A DNA stretch of 64,000 nt from Simplicispira psychrophila DSM 11588 (GTDB taxonomy: Bacteria; Pseudomonadota; Gammaproteobacteria; Burkholderiales; Burkholderiaceae_C): positions 248,001 through 312,000 of the forward strand of contig NZ_JHYS01000003.1 of the NCBI RefSeq assembly GCF_000688255.1, read 5' to 3'. Positions 1 through 8,677 of this stretch are shown piece by piece; within the stretch, counting starts at the first letter, position 1, and each line of letters begins with the position of its first letter. The notes below the pieces were generated by a model. That model was not told where the DNA came from and did no database searches. It saw only the letters and a list, made by a program, of their open reading frames with translations. The translations under genes were made by a program, and so were the position numbers.

Positions 1-2
1 TC

Positions 3-617
3 ACCCTGCTGAACGAAAACTACGCCATGCCCGGCCTGACGCTGGGCACCGAAGAGCAGATCATCAAGGGCATGTACCTGTGCCAGCCCGGTGCAGCCGA
101 TGCGCCAGCGGACGCCCCACGCGTGCAACTGCTGGGTTCGGGCAGCATCCTGCGCGAATCGTTTGTAGCGCAAGAACTGCTGGCGGCTGACTGGGGCGTG
201 CAGGCGGATGTCTGGAGCTGCCCCAGCTTTAACGAGCTGACGCGCGACGGCCAGGACGTCGAGCGCTGGAATCTGCTGCACCCGCTAGAAACCCCGCGCG
301 TGCCGTTTGTCGCGCAGCAACTGGCCGACCATGCCGGCCCGGTGGTGACTTCCACCGACTACATGAAGGCTTACGGCGAGCAGATTCGATCCTTCCTGCC
401 GGCCGGCCGCACGTACAAGGTGCTGGGCACCGACGGCTTTGGCCGCAGCGACTTCCGCCGCAAACTGCGCGAGCACTTCGAGATCGACCGCCACTACATC
501 GTCGTCGCCGCCCTTAAGGCCTTGTCTGAAGAAGGCAAAGTGCCAGTGCAACTGGTGGCCGATGCGATTGCCAAATACGGCATCCAGACCGACCGCATTA
601 ACCCGCTGCACGCTTGA
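3..617 (+). CDS. aceE: Pyruvate dehydrogenase E1 component, 3' part (homodimeric AceE type)
   Basis: This is the C-terminal ~204 residues of the thiamine-diphosphate E1 subunit, which decarboxylates pyruvate and reductively acetylates the lipoyl groups of E2. The reading frame is already open at the window edge, so the gene begins upstream. The C-terminal region with the YMKAYGEQIRSFLP and VLGTDGFGRSD stretches is typical of the single-chain AceE family rather than the alpha/beta E1. It ends 29 bp before aceF, and the E1-E2-E3 order makes a pdh operon almost certain. Confidence 0.95.
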   Translation, partial: TLLNENYAMPGLTLGTEEQIIKGMYLCQPGAADAPADAPRVQLLGSGSILRESFVAQELLAADWGVQADVWSCPSFNELTRDGQDVERWNLLHPLETPRVPFVAQQLADHAGPVVTSTDYMKAYGEQIRSFLPAGRTYKVLGTDGFGRSDFRRKLREHFEIDRHYIVVAALKALSEEGKVPVQLVADAIAKYGIQTDRINPLHA

Positions 618-646
618 GCGCGCCTACAGAATAGGGAGACAACACC

Positions 647-2356
647 ATGGCACTGATTGAAATAAAGGTTCCCGACATTGGCAGCACCGACGAGGTTTCG
701 GTGATTGAAGTGTTGGTCAAGGTCGGCGACAGCATCAAGGCCGAACAATCGCTGATCACCGTCGAGTCCGACAAGGCCTCGATGGAGATCCCGTCCAGCC
801 ACGCCGGCGTGGTGCAGGAGCTGCGCGTCCAGTTGGGCGACCAGGTCAAGGAGGGCAGCGTGGTGCTGGTGCTGCAAGCCGAAGGCGCTGCAGAATCGGC
901 ACAAAATACAGCTCCAGCCCAATCTGTACCAGCGCCTTCAGCTATTAAAAATGAAGTGCCTGCGGCGCCACCAGCAGCGCCTGAAGCTGCCCCTGCAGCG
1001 GCCCCGGCCGCCGCCAGCGGCCCAATCGAACTGCGCGTGCCCGACATCGGTGACTTTAAGGACGTCTCCGTGATTGAAGTGCTGGTCAAAGCCGGCGATA
1101 CCGTCACGCTGGAGCAGTCACTGTTCACCATCGAGTCCGACAAGGCCTCGATGGAAATTCCTTCGCCCATGGCGGGTGTGATCCAGTCCTTGACGGTCAA
1201 GGTCGGTGACACCGTGAACATTGGTGATCTGGTCGGGCTGATTGAAGGCGTGGCTGCAGCTGCAGCACCGGTAGCAGCACCCGCTGCGGCGGCGATTCCA
1301 GCTCCTGCAGCTGCTCCTGCTGCAGCTGCGACGCCCACGGCAGCAGCAGCCAGCGCTGCACCGGCCACCACTGCTGTGCCGGCGCACAACCCGACAGCCG
1401 CCCCCACCGGCCAGTTGGCGCACGCTTCGCCCTCGGTGCGCAAATTTGCCCGTGAATTGGGCGTGCCGCTGACCGAAGTGCAGGGCAGTGGCCGCAAGGG
1501 CCGTATCACGCAGGAAGACGTGCAGTCGTTTACCCAATCGGTGATGCGCGGCACGTTGCAGACGGCAGCGCAACAGGCGGTGCAACCGAAAAGCGCAACA
1601 CCCGGTACGGGGACGGGCGCTGGCCTGGACTTGTTGCCCTGGCCCAAGGTCGATTTCGCCAAATTCGGTGCTATCGAACGCAAGGACCTGTCGCGCATCA
1701 AGAAAATCAGCGGCGCCAACCTGCACCGCAACTGGGTGATGATTCCGCACGTCACCAACAACGACGAAGCTGACATCACCGAGCTGGAGGCCTTCCGCGT
1801 CTCGACCAACAAGGACAACGAAAAGAGCGGCGCCAAGGTGACCATGCTGGCGTTTGTCATCAAAGCGGTGGTCGCAGCGCTGAAGAAATTCCCCGACTTC
1901 AACGCCAGCCTGGACGGCGATACGCTGGTCTATAAGCAGTATTTCAACATCGGTTTTGCTGCAGACACGCCCAACGGGCTGGTGGTGCCGGTGCTGAAAG
2001 ACGCTGACAAAAAAGGCATCTTGCAAATCAGCGCCGAGATGGGCGAACTGGCGAAAAAAGCACGCGATGGCAAGCTGGGCGCAACGGATATGCAGGGCGG
2101 TTGCATGTCGATTTCGTCGCTTGGCGGTATTGGGGGCACGCACTTCACACCGATCATCAACGCGCCTGAAGTAGCGATTCTGGGACTGTCCAAGGGCCAG
2201 CTGAAGCCCGTGTGGGACGGCAAACAGTTTGTGCCGCGCCTGGTGCTGCCGCTGTCGCTGTCCTACGACCATCGCGTGATCGACGGCGCGTCGGCGGCGC
2301 GTTTCAACGCCTATCTGGGCCTGGTGCTGGCGGACTACCGCCGCATCCTTCTCTAA
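647..2356 (+). CDS. aceF: Pyruvate dehydrogenase E2, dihydrolipoamide acetyltransferase (two lipoyl domains)
   Basis: The 569-residue core subunit transfers acetyl from lipoyl-lysine to CoA. Two lipoyl domains carry the ESDKASME motif, with lipoyl-lysines at about K43 and K166. Ala/Pro-rich linkers follow, then a peripheral subunit-binding domain (about 259-297, SPSVRKFARELGV) and the catalytic domain with the active-site histidine in YDHRVIDG (about H542). An SD-like GGGAG lies before the ATG. The first linker (residues 88-101) is encoded by a copy of the 42-bp dispersed repeat described below, which explains the SAIKNE stretch in an otherwise Ala/Pro-rich linker. Confidence 0.97.
   Translation: MALIEIKVPDIGSTDEVSVIEVLVKVGDSIKAEQSLITVESDKASMEIPSSHAGVVQELRVQLGDQVKEGSVVLVLQAEGAAESAQNTAPAQSVPAPSAIKNEVPAAPPAAPEAAPAAAPAAASGPIELRVPDIGDFKDVSVIEVLVKAGDTVTLEQSLFTIESDKASMEIPSPMAGVIQSLTVKVGDTVNIGDLVGLIEGVAAAAAPVAAPAAAAIPAPAAAPAAAATPTAAAASAAPATTAVPAHNPTAAPTGQLAHASPSVRKFARELGVPLTEVQGSGRKGRITQEDVQSFTQSVMRGTLQTAAQQAVQPKSATPGTGTGAGLDLLPWPKVDFAKFGAIERKDLSRIKKISGANLHRNWVMIPHVTNNDEADITELEAFRVSTNKDNEKSGAKVTMLAFVIKAVVAALKKFPDFNASLDGDTLVYKQYFNIGFAADTPNGLVVPVLKDADKKGILQISAEMGELAKKARDGKLGATDMQGGCMSISSLGGIGGTHFTPIINAPEVAILGLSKGQLKPVWDGKQFVPRLVLPLSLSYDHRVIDGASAARFNAYLGLVLADYRRILL
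909..950 (+). repeat. 42-bp dispersed element inside the aceF linker
   Basis: The spacing is 12-9-6-4-11: CAGCTCCAGCCC, 9 nt, CAGCGC, 4 nt, AGCTATTAAAA. It is preceded by CAAAAT, as in several other copies. The right half fits the consensus closely and the left 12-mer is degenerate. It is in frame and encodes part of the first inter-lipoyl linker. Confidence 0.6.
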
Positions 2357-2414
2357 ACCTTGCGGGACAGACCAAAGCAGCGCTTTGCTCTGTCCCCAAC
2401 TGATTGGAAAAAAG

Positions 2415-4283
2415 ATGGCAACGATAGACATCCAAGTGCCGAACATCGGCGACTTTGCTGAAGTTACCGTGATCGAATTGCTGGTGAAACCCGGCGACAC
2501 CGTGGCAGCCGACCAGAGTCTGGTCACTGTTGAATCCGACAAAGCCTCGATGGAAATCCCGTCCAGCCACGCCGGCGTGGTGCAGGCGCTGCACGTCAAG
2601 CTGGGCGACAAAATCGCTGAAGGCAGCCTGCTGGTGACATTGCAGGCAGAGGCTGGGGCGGCTCCTGCTCCAGCAGCTACTCCTGAAAAAGTAGCTGCAA
2701 GCGCTGGTATCCAAACGGTTACAGCATCAAAACAACCTGAAAACCTTGCAGCGCGTGCGGTAGCAGCTCCTATAAACGCAGTACCTGCTTACGCTGGCAC
2801 GGTGGATATGGAGTGCGATGTGCTGGTGCTGGGCGGCGGCCCCGGTGGTTATTCCGCCGCTTTCCGTGCCGCCGACCTGGGGCTGAAGGTGGTGCTGGTC
2901 GAGCGCTACGCCACATTGGGCGGCGTGTGTTTGAACGTCGGCTGCATCCCGTCCAAAGCGCTGCTGCACGTCGCGGCGGTGATGGACGAGGTCCGCCACT
3001 TGGCTGATCTGGGTGTTGATTTTGGCCGTCCGGTGGTCAACATCGACCAACTGCGCGGCCACAAGGAAAAAGTCATCGCCAAGCTCACCGGCGGTCTGGC
3101 GGCGATGGCCAAAATGCGCAAGGTGACCACCGTGCGCGGCTACGGCAGCTTTGTCGGCGCGCACCATTTGACGGTGGAAGCAACCACCGGCAGCGCGCAA
3201 GAAAAGACCGGCGCCAAGCAGGTGATTGGCTTCAAAACCGCCATCATTGCCGCCGGCAGCCAAGCGGTGCGCCTGCCGTTCATGCCCGACGATCCGCGCG
3301 TGGTCGATTCGACCGGTGCGCTGGAGCTGAAAGACGTGCCCAAGCGCATGTTGATCCTGGGCGGCGGCATCATCGGCCTGGAAATGGGCACGGTGTACTC
3401 CACCTTGGGCGCGCGCCTGGATGTGGTGGAAATGCTGGATGGTTTGATGCAAGGCGCTGACCGTGATCTGGTCAAAATCTGGCAGAAGATGAACGCCAAG
3501 CGCTTCGACAACATCATGTTGAAGACGAAAACCGTGGGTGCCGAAGCCACGCCCGAGGGCATCAAGGTGACGTTCGCTGCCGCCGAAGAGGGCGGAACAG
3601 CACCCGAACCACAAACCTACGACTTGGTGCTGCAAGCCGTGGGCCGCACGCCTAACGGTAAAAAAATAGCCGCCGACCAAGCCGGCGTGGCCGTAACCGA
3701 GCGTGGCTTCATCAACGTGGACATCCAGATGCGCACCAACGTGCCGCACATCTTCGCCATCGGTGACATCGTCGGCCAGCCGATGCTGGCGCACAAAGCC
3801 GTGCATGAGGCGCATGTGGCGGCGGAAGTGATTGCCGGGGAACTGCAAAACAATAAGGAGCTGGCCAGCAGCGCCTTCAATGCCCGTGTGATCCCGTCGG
3901 TGGCCTATACCGACCCCGAGGTGGCCTGGGTCGGCCTGACCGAAGACCAGGCCAAGGCGCAGGGCATCCAGATCAAAAAGGGTCTGTTCCCGTGGACAGC
4001 GTCCGGCCGTGCCATTGCCAACGGCCGCGACGAGGGCGTCACCAAGCTGCTGTTTGACGACAGCCCGGAGGCGCATGGCCACGGCAAGATCCTGGGTGGC
4101 GGCATGGTCGGCACGCACGCTGGCGACATGATTGGCGAGATCGCTCTGGCGATTGAAATGGGTGCCGACGCGGTCGATATCGGCAAGACCATCCACCCGC
4201 ACCCGACGCTGGGCGAGAGCATCGGCATGGCCGCCGAAGTGGCGCATGGCAGCTGTACCGACCTGCCGCCGGTGCGCAAATAG
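2415..4283 (+). CDS. lpdA: Dihydrolipoamide dehydrogenase (E3) with N-terminal lipoyl domain
   Basis: The 622-residue FAD enzyme reoxidises dihydrolipoamide with NAD+. Residues 1-80 form a lipoyl domain (lipoyl-lysine about K43). After a linker comes the pyridine nucleotide-disulphide oxidoreductase: FAD motif LGGGPGGY (from about residue 139), redox pair C172/C177 in GGVCLNVGCIPSK, NAD motif GGGIIGLE and the C-terminal HPHPTLGES dimer/active-site motif. A fused lipoyl domain is known for beta-proteobacterial pdh operons. I chose the ATG at 2415 (preceded by GGAAAAAAG) over an in-frame TTG at 2385 because the lipoyl fold starts there. Linker residues 91-104 come from a 42-bp repeat copy. Confidence 0.96.
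   Translation: MATIDIQVPNIGDFAEVTVIELLVKPGDTVAADQSLVTVESDKASMEIPSSHAGVVQALHVKLGDKIAEGSLLVTLQAEAGAAPAPAATPEKVAASAGIQTVTASKQPENLAARAVAAPINAVPAYAGTVDMECDVLVLGGGPGGYSAAFRAADLGLKVVLVERYATLGGVCLNVGCIPSKALLHVAAVMDEVRHLADLGVDFGRPVVNIDQLRGHKEKVIAKLTGGLAAMAKMRKVTTVRGYGSFVGAHHLTVEATTGSAQEKTGAKQVIGFKTAIIAAGSQAVRLPFMPDDPRVVDSTGALELKDVPKRMLILGGGIIGLEMGTVYSTLGARLDVVEMLDGLMQGADRDLVKIWQKMNAKRFDNIMLKTKTVGAEATPEGIKVTFAAAEEGGTAPEPQTYDLVLQAVGRTPNGKKIAADQAGVAVTERGFINVDIQMRTNVPHIFAIGDIVGQPMLAHKAVHEAHVAAEVIAGELQNNKELASSAFNARVIPSVAYTDPEVAWVGLTEDQAKAQGIQIKKGLFPWTASGRAIANGRDEGVTKLLFDDSPEAHGHGKILGGGMVGTHAGDMIGEIALAIEMGADAVDIGKTIHPHPTLGESIGMAAEVAHGSCTDLPPVRK
2686..2727 (-). repeat. 42-bp dispersed element inside the lpdA linker
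   Basis: Read on the plus strand it runs AAAAAGTAGCT, 4 nt, GCGCTG, 9 nt, CGGTTACAGCAT. This is the inverted consensus with the same 11-4-6-9-12 spacing, and GTTACAG is identical to the dapE copy. It lies in frame between the lipoyl and FAD domains. Confidence 0.65.
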
Positions 4284-4311
4284 GCTGCATCCCCAGCTGA
4301 CGAGGCGGACC

Positions 4312-4530
4312 ATGGCAGCAAAGAAATTCCCCAACGCACCGCAGCACCCCGAGCGGGTGTGTTGGGGCTGCGATTTGTATTGCCCCGTCAAAGACATGCG
4401 CTGCGGCAATGGCTCAGACCGCACGCCGCACCCGTCAGAGCTGTTTGGCCCGGACTGGGCACAGTGGGGACAAGGGGAGGGCGATCAGGAGGCACAGGAC
4501 ACCAAGGACGCCGTGCCGCCGGCTGCTTGA
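4312..4530 (+). CDS. DUF3079 small cysteine-rich protein
   Basis: A 72-residue protein with the family hallmark HPERVCWGCDLYC...CGNGSDRTPHP. The clustered cysteines (CWGC, C, C) suggest metal binding, but no function is established that I know of. It lies 28 bp after lpdA on the same strand and may be cotranscribed with pdh. The ATG at 4312 is chosen because the conserved region starts immediately after it; an in-frame extension to 4132 would lie inside lpdA. Confidence 0.8.
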   Translation: MAAKKFPNAPQHPERVCWGCDLYCPVKDMRCGNGSDRTPHPSELFGPDWAQWGQGEGDQEAQDTKDAVPPAA

Positions 4531-4565
4531 CCCGACCGCAGCCCCACAGAGAGGTTTCTGATCGC

Positions 4566-4676
4566 TCTTTGGTTAAAACCAAGCAGTTGTTCCTGCGTCT
4601 GCACGAAGAAAAAATCAACGTGTTTTATATCAAGATGCCGATGGAGTTTGGTATGGCCGATGAACCATGGGCCTGA
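4566..4676 (+). pseudogene. Possible C-terminal gene remnant (unidentified)
   Basis: Between the DUF3079 gene and the transporter, one frame reads as a plausible mixed amphipathic peptide (LFLRLHEEKINVFYIKMP...) ending at TGA 4676. It has no start codon or RBS of its own, and the base composition is lower in GC than neighbouring genes. It looks like the tail of a decayed gene, but I do not recognise the family. Confidence 0.25.
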
Positions 4677-4704
4677 AGCTTGAAAATTAATCAAATTCAA
4701 ATAC

Positions 4705-5139
4705 ATGTTGACATCAACCGACTGGTTCTATTGGGCCATTCTGTCTGCAGTTTTCGCTGCACTGACCGCCATCTTTGCCAAGATAGGTATTCAGGGCGTT
4801 GATTCAGATCTCGCCACCTTAATCCGAACGGCCATCATCATCGTAGTGCTGTCGGTATTCGTCGTTTACACAGGCAAATGGGCCAACCCTTTTGAGCTTT
4901 CGGCGAAGACTTGGCTGTTTCTTGGGTTGTCCGGCCTAGCGACCGGTGCATCGTGGGTATGTTACTTTCGGGCGCTCAAGATAGGAGATGCATCCAAGGT
5001 CGCGCCGGTGGACAAGCTCAGTCTGGTTCTGGTGGCAGTATTTGCATTCACTTTTCTGGGAGAGCGTCCGTCGCTTCGCGAGTGGTCAGGTATCGCGATG
5101 GTCGCTGGCGGCGTTCTCTTGCTCGCGTTCAAGCGTTGA
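4705..5139 (+). CDS. EamA-type (DMT superfamily) small membrane transporter
   Basis: A 144-residue integral membrane protein with four to five hydrophobic segments. It carries features of the EamA domain: an N-terminal WAILSAVFAALTAIFAKIG helix, a central LSGLATGASWVCYFRALKIG and a C-terminal FLGERPSLREWSGIAMVAGG. Its length matches single-domain EamA proteins of about 140 residues, which act as dimers. The substrate cannot be predicted. No clear operon partner is present; the chemoreceptor converges from the right. Confidence 0.85.
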   Translation: MLTSTDWFYWAILSAVFAALTAIFAKIGIQGVDSDLATLIRTAIIIVVLSVFVVYTGKWANPFELSAKTWLFLGLSGLATGASWVCYFRALKIGDASKVAPVDKLSLVLVAVFAFTFLGERPSLREWSGIAMVAGGVLLLAFKR

Positions 5140-5148
5140 TGGGTTCGA

Positions 5149-6732
5149 TCAGTAGCGTGTTGGCTGATCGCTGAGTTTGAAGCTGCTGACCGCTTCGGTC
5201 AGCAACCGGGTTTGCTGCTTGAGACTGTCCGCTGCGGCGGCACTTTGCTCTACCAGCGCAGCGTTTTGTTGGGTGCTCTGGTCGAGCTGGGTAACCGCTT
5301 GGCTCACGTCGCCAATGCCCCGTGTCTGCTGCAGCGTGGCGGCGCTGATCTCGCTGATCAGATCTGAGACGCGCTGCGCCTGTGTGACGATGTCTTGCAT
5401 GGTCGCACCGGCGTCGCCCACCAAGCGCGAGCCGGCTTCCACCTTCTCCACGCTTTTACTGATCAGATCTTTGATCTCTTTCGCCGCCTGTGCCGAGCGC
5501 CCGGCCAAGCTGCGTACCTCAGATGCCACCACGGCAAAACCCCGGCCTTGCTCGCCTGCGCGTGCGGCTTCCACGGCCGCGTTCAGCGCCAGGATGTTGG
5601 TCTGAAAGGCAATACTGTCGATCACGCTAATGATGGCGGCAATTTTGTGCGAGCTGGCCGTGATCTCTTCCATGGTGGTGACCACTTCGCCGACCACTTG
5701 GCCACCTTTTTGCGCGGTGGCGCTGGCAGAGCTGGCCAAGTCGTTCGCTTGGCGTGCGGTTTCCGCGTTGTGCTGCACAGTGCTGTTCATCTGCGCCATC
5801 GAGGCGCTGGTTTGCTGGAGGCTGGAGGCTTGTTGCTCGGTGCGGTGCGACAGATCGGCATTGCCAGTGGCAATTTCTTCTGACCCGGTGGCGATGGAGT
5901 TGGATGCTTCACGCACCCGGCTGACCAGCTGGCTCAGACTGCGCTGCATCGTCACCAGCGATGCCAGCACGCTACCCGCAGGCGCCTGCGCCGCATTCGG
6001 CACGGGGCTCAAGTCGCCCTGGGCCACCCGCTCGGCCACGGCGCCCAGCTCTGCGGGTTCGGCACCAAGTTGCATCACCACGCTGCGGGCAATCCACCAG
6101 GCCAGGACCAGCGCCATCACCAACGCTACACACATGGCGGCCAGCATCACCGACAGAAAGCCTTGGGCGCCTTCCAGCGCGGTCTTGTTTTGTGCCTGGA
6201 TGCGGACTTCTTCGTGGTCGATCAGGCGGTTGATGGCCGCCAGCCACTGCACGTACTGCGGCTTGGCTTGTGTCCAGAGCTGCTGTTTGGCGCCTTCGGT
6301 GTCGCCGGCTTCAAGTTGTTTGATGATGGACGCAGTCGTCTGCACTGTTTGCGCCTCAATCGCCTGTATGCCGGCATTGAGCTCCCTGAGCGTGGCAACT
6401 TCTTGGGAGCGCTCGACCAGCTGCTGGAGCGGTGCGGCGGATTGGGCATAGAACGCCGCCAGATCAGCGATGGCAGTCGCTTCCTTCTGGCGATCGGCAG
6501 CAGACGTGGCCAGTACCATATCGCGGATGGCGATCGAGCGATCATGGGCCGAGCCACGGAAATTGATCGCATGCCGTTGAATCAACGCATGCTGCTGGCT
6601 GTTCATTTTCAGCGCCGATTCGATGGTCTGTACCTTGACGATGGCGGCCAAAGTGACCCCCAGCATCACCACGATCATTGCGCCAAAGCCTATATACAGG
6701 CTCTGTCTGACCGTTATTTGCCTCATACCCAT
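5149..6732 (-). CDS. Methyl-accepting chemotaxis protein (4HB-HAMP-MA)
   Basis: A 527-residue class chemoreceptor of the inner membrane. TM1 is at about residues 12-33, followed by a periplasmic four-helix-bundle-like sensor region, TM2 at about 190-213 and a HAMP linker. The long cytoplasmic signalling coiled coil has the invariant hairpin [23 protein letters not shown]. The C-terminus (SDQPTRY) lacks an NWETF-type CheR/CheB tether. The start could be M1 or M3 (6726). The ligand is unknown. It is divergent from the methyltransferase gene. Confidence 0.92.
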   Translation of the reverse strand: MGMRQITVRQSLYIGFGAMIVVMLGVTLAAIVKVQTIESALKMNSQQHALIQRHAINFRGSAHDRSIAIRDMVLATSAADRQKEATAIADLAAFYAQSAAPLQQLVERSQEVATLRELNAGIQAIEAQTVQTTASIIKQLEAGDTEGAKQQLWTQAKPQYVQWLAAINRLIDHEEVRIQAQNKTALEGAQGFLSVMLAAMCVALVMALVLAWWIARSVVMQLGAEPAELGAVAERVAQGDLSPVPNAAQAPAGSVLASLVTMQRSLSQLVSRVREASNSIATGSEEIATGNADLSHRTEQQASSLQQTSASMAQMNSTVQHNAETARQANDLASSASATAQKGGQVVGEVVTTMEEITASSHKIAAIISVIDSIAFQTNILALNAAVEAARAGEQGRGFAVVASEVRSLAGRSAQAAKEIKDLISKSVEKVEAGSRLVGDAGATMQDIVTQAQRVSDLISEISAATLQQTRGIGDVSQAVTQLDQSTQQNAALVEQSAAAADSLKQQTRLLTEAVSSFKLSDQPTRY

Positions 6733-6812
6733 GGTATTTATCCTAATTTACATTACTGATCTGCAAAGATCGTAACAGCGTATGAAATTCTCTGCGCCGG
6801 TCGTCGATATCA

Positions 6813-6854
6813 AAACAATAGCTGTCAGCGTAGGTAGATAGAGCGTTTGTGGCC
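6813..6854 (-). repeat. 42-bp dispersed element, intergenic
   Basis: Plus-strand reading is AAACAATAGCT, 4 nt, GCGTAG, 9 nt, GCGTTTGTGGCC, the inverted consensus with exact 11-4-6-9-12 spacing. It lies between the divergent chemoreceptor and methyltransferase genes. Confidence 0.6.
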
Positions 6855-6916
6855 CAAAATACCCTGAAAATAGCCAGCGCCTCCGCTTTTTTCTTACATC
6901 TCCTGTGCATTCCTGA

Positions 6917-7879
6917 ATGCCTATTCCCACCATGCACGCCTTGCTCGACGCGATTAGTACCTTGTCCCTGCCAATGGATGCGCAGCGCATTTTTCATGGG
7001 CGCGGCGGCCTGCACCCTGGCTGCGAGCAGTGGGCGCTGGATGCCTATCCCCCGGTGCTGGTACTGACCAGTTTTGCGCCGGTGACCGATGAAGAACTCG
7101 CCACCCTGGGCGCGGCGCTGCAGCAGCGCTGGCTGCAAATCGCACCGCAGGGCGCGCCGCTGAACTGGGTCTTCCAGTACCGACATGGGGGTGGTGCGGA
7201 CACGCGCCTGATGGCCGGCAGCGTGCCCGAGCCGCACACCGTGACAGAGCAGGGTGCGCAGTTTCGGGTGCATGTGGACAAGGGCCAGAACCACGGCCTG
7301 TTTCTGGATATGGCCGAGGGCCGGCGCTGGGTGCGCGAGCATGTCGCCGCCCACGCCACGGCGGGCGCTGGCGGCCGTGGCCTCAAGGTGTTGAATCTGT
7401 TTGCCTACACCTGCGCGTTTTCGGTGGTGGCGCTGCAGGCCGGCGCCCGGCAGGTGGTGAATGTCGATATGTCTCGTAGCGCTATCGCCATGGGCCAATA
7501 CAACCACCAGCTGAATGGCGTCACCGCCGGGACCAGCTTTCTGGCACACGACATCTTCAGCACTTGGGGAAAAATCACGCGCAGCGGGCCGTATGGTTTG
7601 GTGATCGTTGATCCGCCGAGCTACCAGAAGGGGAGCTTCATTGCCACCAAGGATTACGCCCGCCTGATGCGCCGCCTGCCTGGTTTGCTGGCGCCGGGCG
7701 GACACGCGCTGCTGTGCCTGAATGCGCCCGAATTAGGGCTGGATTTTTTGCAAGACCAGATGCGTGAGCTGGCGCCAGAGCTGATTTTTGTCGAGCGGGT
7801 GGCCAATCCGCTGGCCTTTGCCGATGTGTCACCCGAGCGGGCGCTCAAAGTGCTGGTGTATCAGGCACCGCCGCTGTGA
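6917..7879 (+). CDS. Class I SAM-dependent methyltransferase (RlmI/Methyltrans_SAM-like)
   Basis: A 320-residue protein with an N-terminal region resembling the RlmI-type domain (FRVHVDKGQNHGLFLDM) and a Rossmann methyltransferase fold: motif I region VLNLFAYTCAFSV, acidic residue after beta2 in VNVDMS, and the catalytic-loop motif VIVDPPSYQKGSF. The DPPSY motif is typical of 23S rRNA m5C/m2G methyltransferases, so rRNA is the likely substrate. An in-frame ATG at 6932 is an alternative start. Substrate specificity is inferred, not seen. Confidence 0.85.
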   Translation: MPIPTMHALLDAISTLSLPMDAQRIFHGRGGLHPGCEQWALDAYPPVLVLTSFAPVTDEELATLGAALQQRWLQIAPQGAPLNWVFQYRHGGGADTRLMAGSVPEPHTVTEQGAQFRVHVDKGQNHGLFLDMAEGRRWVREHVAAHATAGAGGRGLKVLNLFAYTCAFSVVALQAGARQVVNVDMSRSAIAMGQYNHQLNGVTAGTSFLAHDIFSTWGKITRSGPYGLVIVDPPSYQKGSFIATKDYARLMRRLPGLLAPGGHALLCLNAPELGLDFLQDQMRELAPELIFVERVANPLAFADVSPERALKVLVYQAPPL

Positions 7880-7886
7880 TGCCCTG

Positions 7887-8390
7887 CTAATGCTCTGGGC
7901 CGGGCGCGGGCAAGGCCAGCCCGGCGGCCTGCACCACCCGCACACAGTCTTGGATGTGCTGCTGCCCGATGTAGCGCAAGGTGGCATATCCCAGTGCCGC
8001 CGCCACGGCCTGTCCCGCCAGGGGCACATACTTGGCCAGTTGGCGCGTGGTCATGCGCATCCCGAGGGTTTTCACGGCTTTGAGCACCAAGTCTTTGGTG
8101 ATGAATTTTCCAATCAGAACCGAGCCCACCATGGCCACGGCCTTTTGTACCTGCTCGTGTTTTTGTGGATCGAGTTGGTTCAGTTGCTGTGGCGTCAGGC
8201 CAAACTCGGCGCTGATTTTGGGCAGAAGCCGGGCCAGCAACGCGGCGTCCACCGCCCAGTCCAGGCCGGGCACCGGCACCGTGCTGGCAACGGCGGCCAC
8301 CATGGCGCGGCGGTGCAACAGGTGCTGGGCGCGTAATACCGCTGCGTCGATGGGGCTATCGGTAGGGGGGCGTCGTCTAGGAAGGAACAT
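7887..8390 (-). CDS. Hypothetical protein, DUF697/EcsC-like helical
   Basis: A 167-residue alpha-helical protein with alternating hydrophobic segments (MVAAVASTVPVPGLDWAVDAALL, YVPLAGQAVAAALGYATLRYIG). The VPVPG...DAALL pattern with a distal PLAGQAVAA helix recalls DUF697/EcsC proteins, but I cannot confirm a family. The ATG at 8390 is preferred over a TTG six codons upstream. It is probably in one leftward unit with the two genes on its right. Confidence 0.6.
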   Translation of the reverse strand: MFLPRRRPPTDSPIDAAVLRAQHLLHRRAMVAAVASTVPVPGLDWAVDAALLARLLPKISAEFGLTPQQLNQLDPQKHEQVQKAVAMVGSVLIGKFITKDLVLKAVKTLGMRMTTRQLAKYVPLAGQAVAAALGYATLRYIGQQHIQDCVRVVQAAGLALPAPGPEH

Positions 8391-8391
8391 G

Positions 8392-8424
8392 AAAAGAGCG
8401 CTGTGCAAGCCACAAAGCGCTTTT
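8392..8424 (-). terminator. Possible intrinsic terminator after the YeaQ-like gene
   Basis: Arms AAAAGCGCTT (minus strand, overlapping the stop codon) and AGCGCTCTTTT pair with one bulge and end in a T-rich tail on the minus strand. Confidence 0.4.
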
Positions 8425-8674
8425 ATACTTTTCTTTTGATGAGTCCGTAAAGGACCAGCAAAATGACCGCGCCAATGATGGAGGCCAACCAGCCCGCTGG
8501 TGCACCCGGTGCATACCAGCCCATGGCTGCACCCACGTAGCTGGCGACAAAGGAGCCGGCAATCCCCAGCAGGGCGGTCATGGTCCAGCCCAGTTTGTCA
8601 TCGCCGGGTTTGATGGCGCGGGCAATCAGGCCCACGATCAGGCCGACAAAAATGGTTCCGATGAGGGAGATCAT
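8423..8674 (-). CDS. GlsB/YeaQ/YmgE family stress-response membrane protein
   Basis: An 83-residue protein with three hydrophobic helices separated by glycine-rich turns (GTIFVGLIVGLIARAIKPG, LGIAGSFVASYVGAAMGW, IIGAVILLVLYGLIKRK). This is the standard transglycosylase-associated/YeaQ fold. The family is induced by general stress in other bacteria; the function here is inferred. It lies 3 bp after the NlpC/P60 gene, indicating cotranscription. Confidence 0.9.
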   Translation of the reverse strand: MISLIGTIFVGLIVGLIARAIKPGDDKLGWTMTALLGIAGSFVASYVGAAMGWYAPGAPAGWLASIIGAVILLVLYGLIKRKV

Positions 8675-8677
8675 GGC

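Noticed and set aside
598-2611. Long antisense frames opposite aceF
   Set aside because: Low-complexity Ala/Ser or Arg/Cys-rich translations mirror the Ala/Pro linkers of aceF; no start signals or motifs.
2727-4424. 565-codon minus-strand frame opposite lpdA
   Set aside because: His/Gln/Val-rich shadow translation of a certain gene.
6733-6780. Sigma-28 type promoter for the chemoreceptor
   Set aside because: No TAAA-N15-GCCGATAA-like sequence was found upstream of the start.
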